A stretch of 64,000 bases of DNA. Origin: Flavobacteriales bacterium UBA4422. Lineage in GTDB: Bacteria > Bacteroidota > Bacteroidia > Flavobacteriales_G > Salibacteraceae. Below the pieces are notes generated by a model that worked only from the letters and a program-made list of their open reading frames with translations, was not told the origin of the DNA and did no database searches. The stretch is from the NCBI GenBank assembly GCA_002389645.1, contig DGQE01000036.1:62001-126000 (forward strand), in the 5' to 3' direction. Positions 44,976 through 54,485 of this stretch are shown here, in pieces (position 1 is the stretch's first letter; the number at the start of each line of letters is the position of its first letter). The translations under genes and the position numbers were made by a program.

Positions 44976-47900
44976 CTAAGAATTGTGATCGCGAAATTCT
45001 TCTTCGCCTTTTATTTCAACGATTGCCGGTTCTACTTGTCTTGGAAGTGGCCTTTTTCCTTCCCATAGCCAGTTTGCGTAAACACGAATTCGATTAAGAA
45101 TAGCTAACATAACTGGTAGTACAATGAGTGTTGTATATGTTGCAATGAGTAAGCCATAAGCAACGGCAATGGCCATTGGGACTAAGAATTGTGCTTGAAA
45201 ACTAGTTTCAAAAATCAAAGGAGCAAGACCTGCCACGGTAGTTAGTGTGGTAAGCAGAATAGGGCGGAACCTTGATTTCCCAGCTTCTAATAGCGCTTGC
45301 CTAAATAGCATTCCTTCTTTAAGGAATCCATTCATTGCCGTGACAAAAACCAGAGAGTCATTCACCATTACACCAATCAGTGCAATTATTCCAAACCCAG
45401 AAAGCAAACTGATTTGGGCATCGTGAATAAAGTGTCCCCATCCTACGCCAATTAATCCCAGCGGAACGAGCATGAAAATGACAATTGCTTGAGGAATACT
45501 TCTGAACACAAAAGCGATTACCGCAAGCAGTAAAATCAGAATAATCCATCGCACTTTGGCAAAGGAGTTGCCCACTTTCTGTGCTTCCTTGTTTTGACCT
45601 TCGAACGAAAAACTCACAGAAGGATATGTGCTAGTTATGATGGGCATAATTGACTCCTTAATGTCATCTTGCAAAGCAGTTACAGAAGCATCTGGGTTCG
45701 AGATGTCCGCTTCTACGCGTATCTCACGTTTTCCATCGAGGTGATTGATGCCTACAATTCCCCGCTCAATTTTAAATTCAGAGACCTCTTTTAGTGGAAT
45801 CTTCGTGCCGTTTGGTGTTCTTATTAGAAAGTTTTCTAAGTCTTCTATATTGACTCGCTCGCGCTCGGCATAGCGCACCCAGACCTTTACTTCATCGATT
45901 CCCCTTTGCAGGCGCTGGGCTTCAGCGCCAAAAAATGCTTGACGTATTTGTCGCATTACTTGAATCGTATTCAATCCCAGCATGTAACCTTTATCTAGCA
46001 GTTTGACCTCTACTTCTTTAATTCCTTGTTGGTCATTATCAACTACGTCTTTGATGTCAGAAATTTGATTTAGCTCTGATTTTAGAAGGACTTTAGCCTC
46101 TTCTAAATCATCGAGATTGGTGCTTCTCAAGCTAACTGATACGGGCTTTCCAAATGGAGTGGCTATACCAAAAGCGATTTTTTCTGCTTCAGGAATTTGA
46201 CCAACCTCATCGCTTATTGCATTGCTGATGATATAACTTGGAATGTTACGTTCTTCAGATCCCAAGAAGGTGATATTTACCTGTCCTTTATTTATCGAGG
46301 GGCCAACAACTTTTTCGATGTTGGTGATCACATCTTGTCCATCTGCACGATCGACTTTGTTCCTTTCGTTAACCACCTTAGCGGCCGCTTCTATCTTATC
46401 CAAGACTGCCAGCGTAATATAATCTCGAGTTCCAGGCGCTGTTTCAACGCTTACTGAAACGTTGTCCTGTTCAATAAAGGGGAAAAATGTCACCTTTATT
46501 TGACCGCCCATAATGCCACCAATTGTGATCATCATTAAGGCAATGGGAATGGCAATGGCAATTGCTGTGTTCTTTAGTGAAAAACGTAGGATAGGCATGT
46601 AGAATTTCTCTCTGAGCCACATCACCGCATTTTCAGCTGCTTTTTCGACTTTATTCTTTTTGTTTTTCCTTTCGAGCGCTTTACTGTGTCCAACATGCGC
46701 TGGCAAAATGATGGCACCTTCTATTAAAGAGAAGAGCAGGGTAGAGATTACCACAAATGCTAAATCAGGACCGAAGTCACCCAATCGTCCGTCAAGAAAG
46801 TAAAACGTGCTGAATGCGATGATCGTAGTAAGAACAGCAGAAGTTACTGCTGGTAATACTTCCATTGTACCATTAACGGCAGCCTGAAGTGGCGTTTCGC
46901 CACGTTCCCAACGTTGGTAAATGTTTTCAGCAATTACGATTCCATCATCAACCAGAATTCCAACTACCAAGATCATCCCGAATAAGGAGAGAACATTGAT
47001 GGTGAGGCCAAATGTTGACCCCAAGATGAACATACCTGCAAATGCTACTGGTATGCTCAAAGCCACCCAAATAGCCAATCTCCAATTTAGAATCAAGGTT
47101 AAGAAAACGACAACAAGAATAAACCCGATGATTCCGTTGTTTTGAAGCAATGCAATTCGCTCAACTAGAGTAGTGGAGCCATCTCGAATAATCATGGCTT
47201 CAACGGTTGAATGCGTCTCGTTGTATTGTTCAATGTATTTTTTTACATTCTCTGAAATACTCAGGAAGTCTTCGTCATTTGTGTTTTGGACGGTGACCGT
47301 TGTTGATGGCTTTCCATTAAAATAGTTTCGTTGGGGATTGTTGTCCGACCAGATGTCTTTTACATCAGCAACATCTTGTAGTCGAACTATCTTACCGTCT
47401 GAACTTGCCTTGACGATGATATTTTCTAATTCATTCGCGAAGTATTCTTTTGATCGAGCACGAATTAAAAATTCTTCCCGCTCAGCTTTAATGGTACCTC
47501 CGGTAATCTCAATGTTTGCATTGGAAACAGCAAGGCTGACTGCCTCAAATGTTAGATCATACGACTCGAGCGCAGCTTCGTCTAATGCAATTTCAATTTC
47601 TTCATCGGGAAACCCAGTCAATGTAACTTTCGAAATCCCAGGAATAGCACGAAGCTCATCTTCAACAATTCTTCCTTCTACTTTCAGTGTTTGCAGATCC
47701 ACATCACCTGTAAGAGCGAAGCTAATGACGAAGTTTCGTGCTTCTTGCTTGAAAACTACTGCAGGCTCCATTCCTGTGGGGAAAGAGCTGATTTGGTCTA
47801 CAGCATTTTTAACGTCTTGCAGCAGATAGTCTACATCATAGCCTTTTTCGCCTTCAATGGTAATAATGGCTTGGTTTTCAGAAGAAGTAGATTTAATTTC

Positions 47901-48137
47901 TACCACCCCAGATACTCCTTTCAGATTATCCTCAATCTTGGTGACAATACCTTCTTCAATCTCTTCAGGAGAAGCGCCAGGATAATAGGTTCTGATCTCG
48001 ATAATTCGACTCTCGGACTGAGGGAAAAAGGTCGATTTGATCTGCTGAGATCCAAAGTATCCAAAAATCAAGATCAATACCATGAGTAGGTTTCCGGCAA
48101 CAGGGTATTTGATGAAATATGAAATGAAACCTCTCAT
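44976..48137 (-). CDS. RND-family efflux permease
   Basis: An inner-membrane transporter of 1053 residues, the usual length. There are twelve TM helices with two large periplasmic loops. The proton-relay Asp pair is present (VDDGIVIAEN, Asp397-Asp398), together with the N-terminal YPGASPEEIEEGIVTKIE pattern and the C-terminal TLTTVAGLAPLIF segment. It drives export by proton antiport with the adjacent adaptor and TolC protein. It belongs to the HAE-like branch rather than the heavy-metal CusA branch, judging from the lack of Met/Glu ion-path motifs. Substrates are unknown. Confidence 0.96.
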   Translation of the reverse strand: MRGFISYFIKYPVAGNLLMVLILIFGYFGSQQIKSTFFPQSESRIIEIRTYYPGASPEEIEEGIVTKIEDNLKGVSGVVEIKSTSSENQAIITIEGEKGYDVDYLLQDVKNAVDQISSFPTGMEPAVVFKQEARNFVISFALTGDVDLQTLKVEGRIVEDELRAIPGISKVTLTGFPDEEIEIALDEAALESYDLTFEAVSLAVSNANIEITGGTIKAEREEFLIRARSKEYFANELENIIVKASSDGKIVRLQDVADVKDIWSDNNPQRNYFNGKPSTTVTVQNTNDEDFLSISENVKKYIEQYNETHSTVEAMIIRDGSTTLVERIALLQNNGIIGFILVVVFLTLILNWRLAIWVALSIPVAFAGMFILGSTFGLTINVLSLFGMILVVGILVDDGIVIAENIYQRWERGETPLQAAVNGTMEVLPAVTSAVLTTIIAFSTFYFLDGRLGDFGPDLAFVVISTLLFSLIEGAIILPAHVGHSKALERKNKKNKVEKAAENAVMWLREKFYMPILRFSLKNTAIAIAIPIALMMITIGGIMGGQIKVTFFPFIEQDNVSVSVETAPGTRDYITLAVLDKIEAAAKVVNERNKVDRADGQDVITNIEKVVGPSINKGQVNITFLGSEERNIPSYIISNAISDEVGQIPEAEKIAFGIATPFGKPVSVSLRSTNLDDLEEAKVLLKSELNQISDIKDVVDNDQQGIKEVEVKLLDKGYMLGLNTIQVMRQIRQAFFGAEAQRLQRGIDEVKVWVRYAERERVNIEDLENFLIRTPNGTKIPLKEVSEFKIERGIVGINHLDGKREIRVEADISNPDASVTALQDDIKESIMPIITSTYPSVSFSFEGQNKEAQKVGNSFAKVRWIILILLLAVIAFVFRSIPQAIVIFMLVPLGLIGVGWGHFIHDAQISLLSGFGIIALIGVMVNDSLVFVTAMNGFLKEGMLFRQALLEAGKSRFRPILLTTLTTVAGLAPLIFETSFQAQFLVPMAIAVAYGLLIATYTTLIVLPVMLAILNRIRVYANWLWEGKRPLPRQVEPAIVEIKGEEEFRDHNS

Positions 48138-48140
48138 GTT

Positions 48141-49259
48141 TTACTTGCTTTCAGGTTTAACCAACATGCCTTCATACGCTCCCTGAATAACCTGATTCAA
48201 CAGTAGGTCGCCTTCCTGAAGTCCGGTGACTAATGCGTTTTCTTTGAATTTGTCTTGAATGACTACGGGTTTTTTAGTAAGAACAGTATCTTGAATGACA
48301 TAGACATACTCATCGTCAATCACCAAATTGTGGTTGATCGCTATGGCATTGTTGATCTGAGATGCTTCTATAGTACCTTCAAGAAAAAGACCTTCTTTTA
48401 GCGCGTCACCTTCCACTCGAGCGTATATTGCAACACGTTGGTTGTTTGGATCAATATTGCTGGCCATCCTAATGATTGGACCCTCAAATAACTTTGAAGA
48501 TCCCTCAACTTTCAAGCTTACCCTATCACCAACGTTGATATCTACAGCATCTTTTCCTGGGATTGCAGCCTCAAACTCAAATACACCATCTTTCATGAAT
48601 TCGCCAACTTTTTGTCCTGCGCGAAGCACTGTACCGGCATTAATTAACCCTGAGCTAACGGTACCATTAAATGGAGCGACAATAGTGAATTTTTGTTGCC
48701 TGTCTTCCAGGCTATTGATGGCAAAATACTGTTGAAAAATGCTTCTGCCCGATAAGAAGTTCTTCAGCTTGGCATCATTCACCTCAGGAAGTTTGGGTAA
48801 TACTTTTTGCGGATCTATTTGTTCTGAGAAGCTTTTCCAAACATCATAAGAAAGAGGGTAATCAATCTTAATATCAGGCAAAACTTGAGAAAGTGCGCTG
48901 ATGAATGCACTTCGTTGCGATTTTAGATTGAGTAAGCTTTCGTTTCCGTCTATTGCCAATAGAGTTTCACCTTTCTTGAATTTTTGACCAATCTTAAAGG
49001 CTTTATTGGTCGAAAGTAATTTGCCGGTGACTTCAGGATATATCTCCACTTTATCTTGTGCAATCAGTTTACCTTGAACGGCAATCAATTGAATTAGTGT
49101 GTCGTTTTGAACCACCCTAGCTTTTACCAAACGATAGGTTTTTTGGGGCGCTTTTCGCTCTGGTGCTTTCTTCATACCTGCGAGAATACTGCAACCACCA
49201 TATCCTGTCAACAATATGAGCATAGCCGATGCAATGATGATAATTTGTCTTTTTTTCAT
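48141..49259 (-). CDS. Efflux RND periplasmic adaptor (MFP)
   Basis: A protein of 372 residues with an N-terminal membrane-anchor helix (about 5-22, also a possible lipobox GYGGC). A barrel-sandwich (lipoyl-like) domain follows (GKLIAQDKVEIYPEVTGKLL), then a short hairpin, a beta-barrel and a C-terminal membrane-proximal domain. It links the RND pump to the TolC channel. It lies 3 bp from both neighbours, so co-transcription is near certain. Confidence 0.94.
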   Translation of the reverse strand: MKKRQIIIIASAMLILLTGYGGCSILAGMKKAPERKAPQKTYRLVKARVVQNDTLIQLIAVQGKLIAQDKVEIYPEVTGKLLSTNKAFKIGQKFKKGETLLAIDGNESLLNLKSQRSAFISALSQVLPDIKIDYPLSYDVWKSFSEQIDPQKVLPKLPEVNDAKLKNFLSGRSIFQQYFAINSLEDRQQKFTIVAPFNGTVSSGLINAGTVLRAGQKVGEFMKDGVFEFEAAIPGKDAVDINVGDRVSLKVEGSSKLFEGPIIRMASNIDPNNQRVAIYARVEGDALKEGLFLEGTIEASQINNAIAINHNLVIDDEYVYVIQDTVLTKKPVVIQDKFKENALVTGLQEGDLLLNQVIQGAYEGMLVKPESK

Positions 49260-49261
49260 TT

Positions 49262-49861
49262 TTAAGCTTTAATGGCGTGTATTAAAAATTGGGCAACATC
49301 TTTTTTTCTGTCTTCTAACATTACTTTGAATTCTTTTTCGCTGAGATCATGGGTAAACTGAACCATTGGTTTGGCTAATACTGGAAACAATATCAAACTG
49401 ATCATATTCAATACGAATTGTTTTGGGGCCAGATCCTTTCTTATTAATCCAAGTTGTTGGCTTTGTGCGATTGATTTTGCCAGTTCCTTGAATGGAGGGG
49501 TCATCCCTGAGTGTTTCATTCTTTTTAAATGCTGCTTCGGATCTCTTGACATCTCAGAAATAATGAACAAAGGCATTTCTTGATTTTTCATTATGAAGTC
49601 AATGTAAACAGCTACACCTTCCTCGATTTTTTGAAAGATATCTTTTGATGATGTGAAGACACGCTTGAGGTCTGTGAATAGCTCAACGAACGTTTCACTA
49701 AAAATTTGTGTTACTAAAGTTTCTTTCGTCTTAAAATAGTAGTGGAGTAACCCTTTGTTGACTTCTGCGCGATCTGCTATAGAGCGCATTCTAGCGGCTT
49801 CAAATCCATTGAAGATAAATTCTTGCTTCGCTGCTTGGAGTATACGTTTTTTGGTTGTCAT
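49262..49861 (-). CDS. TetR/AcrR-family repressor of the efflux operon
   Basis: A protein of 199 residues. The N-terminal HTH (ARMRSIADRAEVNKGLLHYY, about residues 21-40) is typical of TetR proteins. The C-terminal helical part binds the inducer. It is the first gene of the efflux operon and has a palindrome immediately upstream of its start, so autoregulation together with repression of the pump genes is expected. Confidence 0.93.
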   Translation of the reverse strand: MTTKKRILQAAKQEFIFNGFEAARMRSIADRAEVNKGLLHYYFKTKETLVTQIFSETFVELFTDLKRVFTSSKDIFQKIEEGVAVYIDFIMKNQEMPLFIISEMSRDPKQHLKRMKHSGMTPPFKELAKSIAQSQQLGLIRKDLAPKQFVLNMISLILFPVLAKPMVQFTHDLSEKEFKVMLEDRKKDVAQFLIHAIKA

Positions 49862-49864
49862 AAT

Positions 49865-49880
49865 TTACCCCATTGGGTAA
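49865..49880. promoter_or_regulatory. Candidate TetR-family operator
   Basis: TTACCC-CATT-GGGTAA has perfect 6-bp arms. It begins 4 bp upstream of the repressor ATG on the minus strand, where a bound repressor would block the promoter. A related half-site, AATGGGTAA, lies at 49933-49941. Position and repetition support an operator. Confidence 0.65.
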
Positions 49881-49980
49881 TTTCTTCACAAGTGTACAAT
49901 TATCAATTCTAAATAATGAGCGTTTTTAGACAAATGGGTAAATCGAATTGTTTAACATGAAATTATAACTCATTAATGGT

Positions 49981-50015
49981 TTTGTTTTGATAGCCGAACA
50001 TTGAAGTTATATTTG
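49981..50015 (+). promoter_or_regulatory. Bacteroidota-type promoter of the lipoprotein gene
   Basis: TATATTTG at 50008-50015 matches the -7 consensus TAnnTTTG. Two overlapping TTTG elements at 49981-49989 lie about 18-23 bp upstream, as expected for the -33 element. The start codon is 24 bp downstream. Confidence 0.6.
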
Positions 50016-50038
50016 CTCCCAACCTTATAAAACCAACG

Positions 50039-50896
50039 ATGAATTTTAGAATATTAAATTTTGTAATCCTCAGTTTTTTTCTTGCTTCCTGCGGAGGAGA
50101 GGATAAGTCAAGCCAATCAGTAGATTACTCAGATGTTGAAGTAGCTGAAGACTCAACAGTGTCAGAGAGTAGTTCCATCAATGAATTAGCTGATTTCAAG
50201 TTTCACACGATGATCGCAAATTTGCCATCACCGCTTCAAACATTTCAGATTATTGCCAATGTGGATGTTGACATGAACAACGTCAATTTAACGTCTACAG
50301 ATAAAGCATCTAATCTTAGCACAGCAAGTGCACGGGCTTATGGATATGGTGTATACATAGCAGATATGGGTTTTATGGCATATCAGCATCAAAATCAACA
50401 AACTCTTGACTACTTGCAAGTATGTAGAGATCTCGCAGGTCAATTGGGTGCTGGTGATGTTTTTGAGCGAACTATCAGCGCAAATTTTGAAGAGAGCTCA
50501 TCGAGTGAAAAGCAGTTTGTTATGATGATGGACGAAGCTTTCAATGCAATGGATGAGTACATGGTGAATAACGAACGTTTTGTTAATGCCACTGAGATTT
50601 TTGTTGGTAGCTGGGTTGAAAGCCAATTAATTGCTACTGGAATTTTAAAAGGCCAAGAGCCTACAACTGCAAACCTTCCACTTTACCAGGGAATATATGA
50701 CCAGAAGCAACATGCATCAAACTTGATGAATGTTCTCGGAGAAATAGATCAAGAGGTTAATCAAGAAGTGCTTTCTGCTGTAGAAGACTTAATGATGTTT
50801 TATGCAGGATTTTCAACAGTAGATAATATCAGTCAGGAAGACCTTTCTGATCTTAGTGCGAAACTCAATAGATTGAAGGATTTACTATTGGTTTAA
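50039..50896 (+). CDS. Lipoprotein of unknown function
   Basis: A protein of 285 residues. The signal peptide ends at a lipobox (FFLASC, lipidated Cys18), followed by a Ser/Asp-rich linker to about residue 50. The rest is mostly helical, with several amphipathic helices. It has no known motif. It has its own promoter-like sequence and terminator, so it appears to be a single-gene unit. Confidence 0.78.
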   Translation: MNFRILNFVILSFFLASCGGEDKSSQSVDYSDVEVAEDSTVSESSSINELADFKFHTMIANLPSPLQTFQIIANVDVDMNNVNLTSTDKASNLSTASARAYGYGVYIADMGFMAYQHQNQQTLDYLQVCRDLAGQLGAGDVFERTISANFEESSSSEKQFVMMMDEAFNAMDEYMVNNERFVNATEIFVGSWVESQLIATGILKGQEPTTANLPLYQGIYDQKQHASNLMNVLGEIDQEVNQEVLSAVEDLMMFYAGFSTVDNISQEDLSDLSAKLNRLKDLLLV

Positions 50897-50916
50897 TTCT
50901 CATCTCAAGATCTTTT

Positions 50917-50942
50917 AAAAGCCCCGTTTTGGGGCTTTTTTT
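50917..50942 (+). terminator. Rho-independent terminator after the lipoprotein gene
   Basis: AAAAGCCCC-GTTTT-GGGGCTTTT is a perfect hairpin followed by further T residues, 20 bp after the stop codon. The A/T tracts allow it to work in both directions. Confidence 0.9.
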
Positions 50943-51040
50943 ATACCAAAAAAAACTCTTTTTCGTTTTCAATATTAATTTTGAATTGATCCATTGCATG
51001 TGTTTCATCACGTTTAACTTTGATCAAAATTTTTATCATC

Positions 51041-53803
51041 ATGTTTAAGAAGCTACTTACAGTTTTTGCTGTCTTTTTCGTCCTTATAATTGGCTCTGCC
51101 ATTGTTCTTCCTGTTTTATTCAAAGACGATATAATAGCGTTAGTAAAGGAAGAGGCGAATAACAACCTCAACGCCAAATTAGATTTTGGAGATATCGGTT
51201 TGAGCTTGTTTGGAAACTTCCCCGATTTTACCTTGACAATTGAAGATATCAAGGTGACAGGCAATGATCCTTTTAATGGTGTTGCGCTGGCGGATATTGG
51301 TGAGGTTAAATTAAGCCTTGACTTGATGAGTGTGATTAATGGCGAAAAGATTCAAATTAATACCGTTGGATTAGTTAAGCCTAACCTTCATGTTATTGTT
51401 TTAGCTGATGGTCGAGCTAACTATGATATAACAAAAGCTTCTAACACAGAAGAAGTATCAGAAGAAGCAAAACCTGATTCTGAAGCGAGCTTTAGGATTG
51501 GTTTGAAAAGTTATTACATAGAAAATGCAAACATCATCTATGATGACAGGCAAGGAGGTATGTATGCTGATTTAAAAAACTTTACACATCGTGGTTCTGG
51601 AGACTTTACTCAAGATGATTTCTTGCTTTCTACCACGACTGATGCAGATGCCATTACTTACAAAATGGATGGAGTGTCTTATTTGAACAGAACAAAACTA
51701 GATATGACGTTTGATCTAAACATGAACTTACCGAATATGAAGTTTGTGTTTGACGAAAACTATGTGAAGCTGAATGCACTTCATCTCGGGTTTGATGGAA
51801 TGGTAGCTATGCCGTCTGAAGAAGGAGATCCGATGGACTTTGATATTAGCTTCGAAACGAAAGAAACTACCTTCAAAAGTTTGCTTTCCTTGGTTCCTGC
51901 AGTTTTCCTAACTGATTTTGAAGATGTAGAAACAGATGGCAACTTGGCACTTTCCGGACTCGTAAAAGGAAGAATGATCGGGGATCAACTTCCGGCTTTT
52001 GCATTGGATTTAAATGTAAATGAAGCAAGGTTCCAATACCCAGATCTACCCAAATCTGCAGAAGCAATTAATATTGACTTGCACGTGAAGAACCCTGGCG
52101 GGTCAGAAGACAATACGATTGTAGACATCAACAAATTCCATGTTGAGTTGGCCAGTAATCCCATCGATATTGTCTTACACATGAAAACACCAATCTCGGA
52201 CCCATACATTGATGCAACCATTAAGGCTGATTTGGATATGGCTTCTTTGGCAGATGTTATTCCTCTAGAGGATGGTCAAAGTTTGAGCGGTAAGGTATTC
52301 TCAAATATTGTCTTAAAAGGAAATCAGAGCGCTATAGATCAAGAACGTTACCAAGATTTTGAAGCCGGTGGTCAGTTGGTGTTAGAAGCGTTTGATTACA
52401 AAGACCCGACATTGCCTTATGCTACGGTCATTAAAGTGTGTTCGTTGAACTTTTCTCCTCAATTTGCAGAACTTACCGCATTTGACATGAATGTTGGTCA
52501 AAGTGATATCTCTTTGACGGGACGCATTGATAATATCGTTGAGTGGTATGTTGCAGATGCACCAATGTCCGGAACATTCAATTTTAGTTCCAATAAAATG
52601 GACCTCAACGAGTTTATGTCCGAAGAGGAGGCTGAGTCAATAGATGAGCCCACTGAAGAAGAGGCTTCTGGTGTAGTTGAAGTTCCTGCAGGCTATGATT
52701 TTGTGTTGAATACATCGATAAAGAAGCTTATTTACGAAAACCTAACTATATCCGATGTTCGCGGGTCAATCATATTGAGAGATCAGAAAATAAATATGAA
52801 GCAATTAGCAATGAATTTGCTCGATGGTTCTATGACGATGAATGGTTTTTATGAAACGAATAATCCGACTGAACCGGGCTTCGATTTTAATATGGATATC
52901 ATCGGTTTGGATATTCCTCAGACTTATGAGTACTTAGAAATGGTGCAGCAAATGGCGCCCATAATGGAAAGTGCTACGGGAAGGTTTTCGACCAACGTGC
53001 GTATGGCTGGAAAAATGGATCAGAATATGGATCCTAAATACAATACACTTGACGGAGGAGGAATGTTAACCACAAGAAATGTGACTCTTTCTTCGCCTAA
53101 ATCATTGACTAAAATTGCTGAAGCTATCAAGTATGATGGTGTGAAATCAATGACTTTGGATAACACAAAAGTGAAGTACTATTTTGAAGATGGGCGCATC
53201 CGTGTCGATCCAACCACGTTTGTTGTTGGAAAGGAAATTCCGAGTATTTTCAGTGGAAGTCATGGATTTGACTTGACCATGGACTATGTAATGAATTTGG
53301 ATATTCCTTCGCGATTGATGGGAGGCGCAGCTACTCAAGTTGTTAGTGGTTTAATGTCGCAGGCCAATAAGGCCTTAGGAACAAATGCATCAGTTCCTGA
53401 ACGAATTAAAATGGATGTAGATATTAAAGGAACTACTGAAGATCCTAAGATTACGCCAAGGCTCGCTGGTACTTCTGGTGGATCCAATCCTGTTGACGAC
53501 CTGAAAGGTCAAGCAATGGATGAACTGAACAAGAAAAAGGATGAATTAGAAAACCAGGCTAGGGAAGAAGCGGATAAGCTTAAAGCACAGGCTGAAGCTA
53601 AGGCAAAAGCAGAAATAGATAAAGCAAAGGCAGATGCAAATGCCGCTAAGGCAAAAGCCGAAGCCGAAGCACGAAAGAAAGCCGCTGAGGCAGAAGCAGC
53701 AGCGAAGAAAAAAGCTGAAGAAGCTAAAAAGAAAGCCGAAGCCGAAGCAAAGAAAAAGGCCGAAGAAGAGGCGAAGAAGAACTTAAATAAGCTTTTTAAG
53801 TAG
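51041..53803 (+). CDS. AsmA-family protein with a Lys/Ala-rich tail
   Basis: A protein of 920 residues from the first ATG. It has an N-terminal TM anchor (about 5-27), then a long periplasmic part of the AsmA type (LDFGDIGLSLFGNFPDFTLTIEDI at the start, DIKGTTEDPKITPRLAGT near 800). AsmA-like proteins form beta-groove bridges thought to carry phospholipids between membranes. The last 100 residues (from about 820) are a continuous charged helix of repeated Ala-Lys-Ala-Glu units, like the TolA domain II stalk. This extension is unusual for AsmA. The 3' end overlaps the convergent lipB by 8 bp. Confidence 0.9.
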   Translation: MFKKLLTVFAVFFVLIIGSAIVLPVLFKDDIIALVKEEANNNLNAKLDFGDIGLSLFGNFPDFTLTIEDIKVTGNDPFNGVALADIGEVKLSLDLMSVINGEKIQINTVGLVKPNLHVIVLADGRANYDITKASNTEEVSEEAKPDSEASFRIGLKSYYIENANIIYDDRQGGMYADLKNFTHRGSGDFTQDDFLLSTTTDADAITYKMDGVSYLNRTKLDMTFDLNMNLPNMKFVFDENYVKLNALHLGFDGMVAMPSEEGDPMDFDISFETKETTFKSLLSLVPAVFLTDFEDVETDGNLALSGLVKGRMIGDQLPAFALDLNVNEARFQYPDLPKSAEAINIDLHVKNPGGSEDNTIVDINKFHVELASNPIDIVLHMKTPISDPYIDATIKADLDMASLADVIPLEDGQSLSGKVFSNIVLKGNQSAIDQERYQDFEAGGQLVLEAFDYKDPTLPYATVIKVCSLNFSPQFAELTAFDMNVGQSDISLTGRIDNIVEWYVADAPMSGTFNFSSNKMDLNEFMSEEEAESIDEPTEEEASGVVEVPAGYDFVLNTSIKKLIYENLTISDVRGSIILRDQKINMKQLAMNLLDGSMTMNGFYETNNPTEPGFDFNMDIIGLDIPQTYEYLEMVQQMAPIMESATGRFSTNVRMAGKMDQNMDPKYNTLDGGGMLTTRNVTLSSPKSLTKIAEAIKYDGVKSMTLDNTKVKYYFEDGRIRVDPTTFVVGKEIPSIFSGSHGFDLTMDYVMNLDIPSRLMGGAATQVVSGLMSQANKALGTNASVPERIKMDVDIKGTTEDPKITPRLAGTSGGSNPVDDLKGQAMDELNKKKDELENQAREEADKLKAQAEAKAKAEIDKAKADANAAKAKAEAEARKKAAEAEAAAKKKAEEAKKKAEAEAKKKAEEEAKKNLNKLFK

Positions 53804-54470
53804 TTCGAATAAAGAGGTTCTCGAAACGTTCAACCACCATTGCTTTGATCATGTCAAAGTCTTGGTGGTTTTCTTTTTCACGCTCGAGTGATGTCACTCC
53901 TTTATCGTCAATGCCGCACGGCACGATATGATCGAAATAAGTAAGGTCTGTGTTAATGTTGAAAGCGAAGCCATGCATAGTTACATAGCGACTTGCTTTA
54001 ACCCCAAGCGCACAGATTTTTCGCACGTTCTTTGTTTCCGGCTCTAACCAAACACCACTGGCATCAGAAATTCTGTAACCATCTACCCCAAGGCCTTTTA
54101 TGGTATCAATAATGGCTTGCTCAATACTCCATATATATTTCGCTATTCCCATTTCGAAGTGCTCAAGATCAAAAATTGGGTACCCAACCAGCTGGCCTGG
54201 GCCATGGTAAGTGATATCTCCACCGCGTGAAGTTTTATAAAACTCTGCACCAACGTCTTCTGGTGTTCTTTTTAAATTACTCAAGTCACCTGACTTGCCT
54301 AATGTGTATACTGGGGTGTGCTCAACCAAGATCAAAGTGTTTAGGTTGTGTGATTCACCTTTTTTCTTGCAGTCTAAGATTTGTTGAAATAGGTCTTCTT
54401 GCACTTCAAGAGCTTTTGCGTAGCTCATCTTACCGAGATCACGAACGTTGAAAGATTGGTTAGTATTCAT
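53796..54470 (-). CDS. lipB: Octanoyltransferase
   Basis: A protein of 224 residues from the ATG at 54470. A TTG 15 bases upstream is less likely. It transfers octanoyl groups from ACP to lipoyl domains. Visible motifs are the RGGDITYHGPGQLVGYPI signature, the Lys in ALGVKASRYVTMHG and the catalytic Cys in HIVPCGIDDKGVTSL. It is the last gene of a minus-strand unit, although its function is unrelated to the upstream TonB receptor. Confidence 0.97.
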   Translation of the reverse strand: MNTNQSFNVRDLGKMSYAKALEVQEDLFQQILDCKKKGESHNLNTLILVEHTPVYTLGKSGDLSNLKRTPEDVGAEFYKTSRGGDITYHGPGQLVGYPIFDLEHFEMGIAKYIWSIEQAIIDTIKGLGVDGYRISDASGVWLEPETKNVRKICALGVKASRYVTMHGFAFNINTDLTYFDHIVPCGIDDKGVTSLEREKENHQDFDMIKAMVVERFENLFIRTT

Positions 54471-54485
54471 TGAGTTTAAGAGCAA

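Noticed and set aside
47338..48089. Long plus-strand frames (163 and 132 codons) opposite the RND pump gene
   Set aside because: They are shadow frames of a gene with clear family motifs. Their composition (Ser/Thr-rich) is typical of antisense reading.
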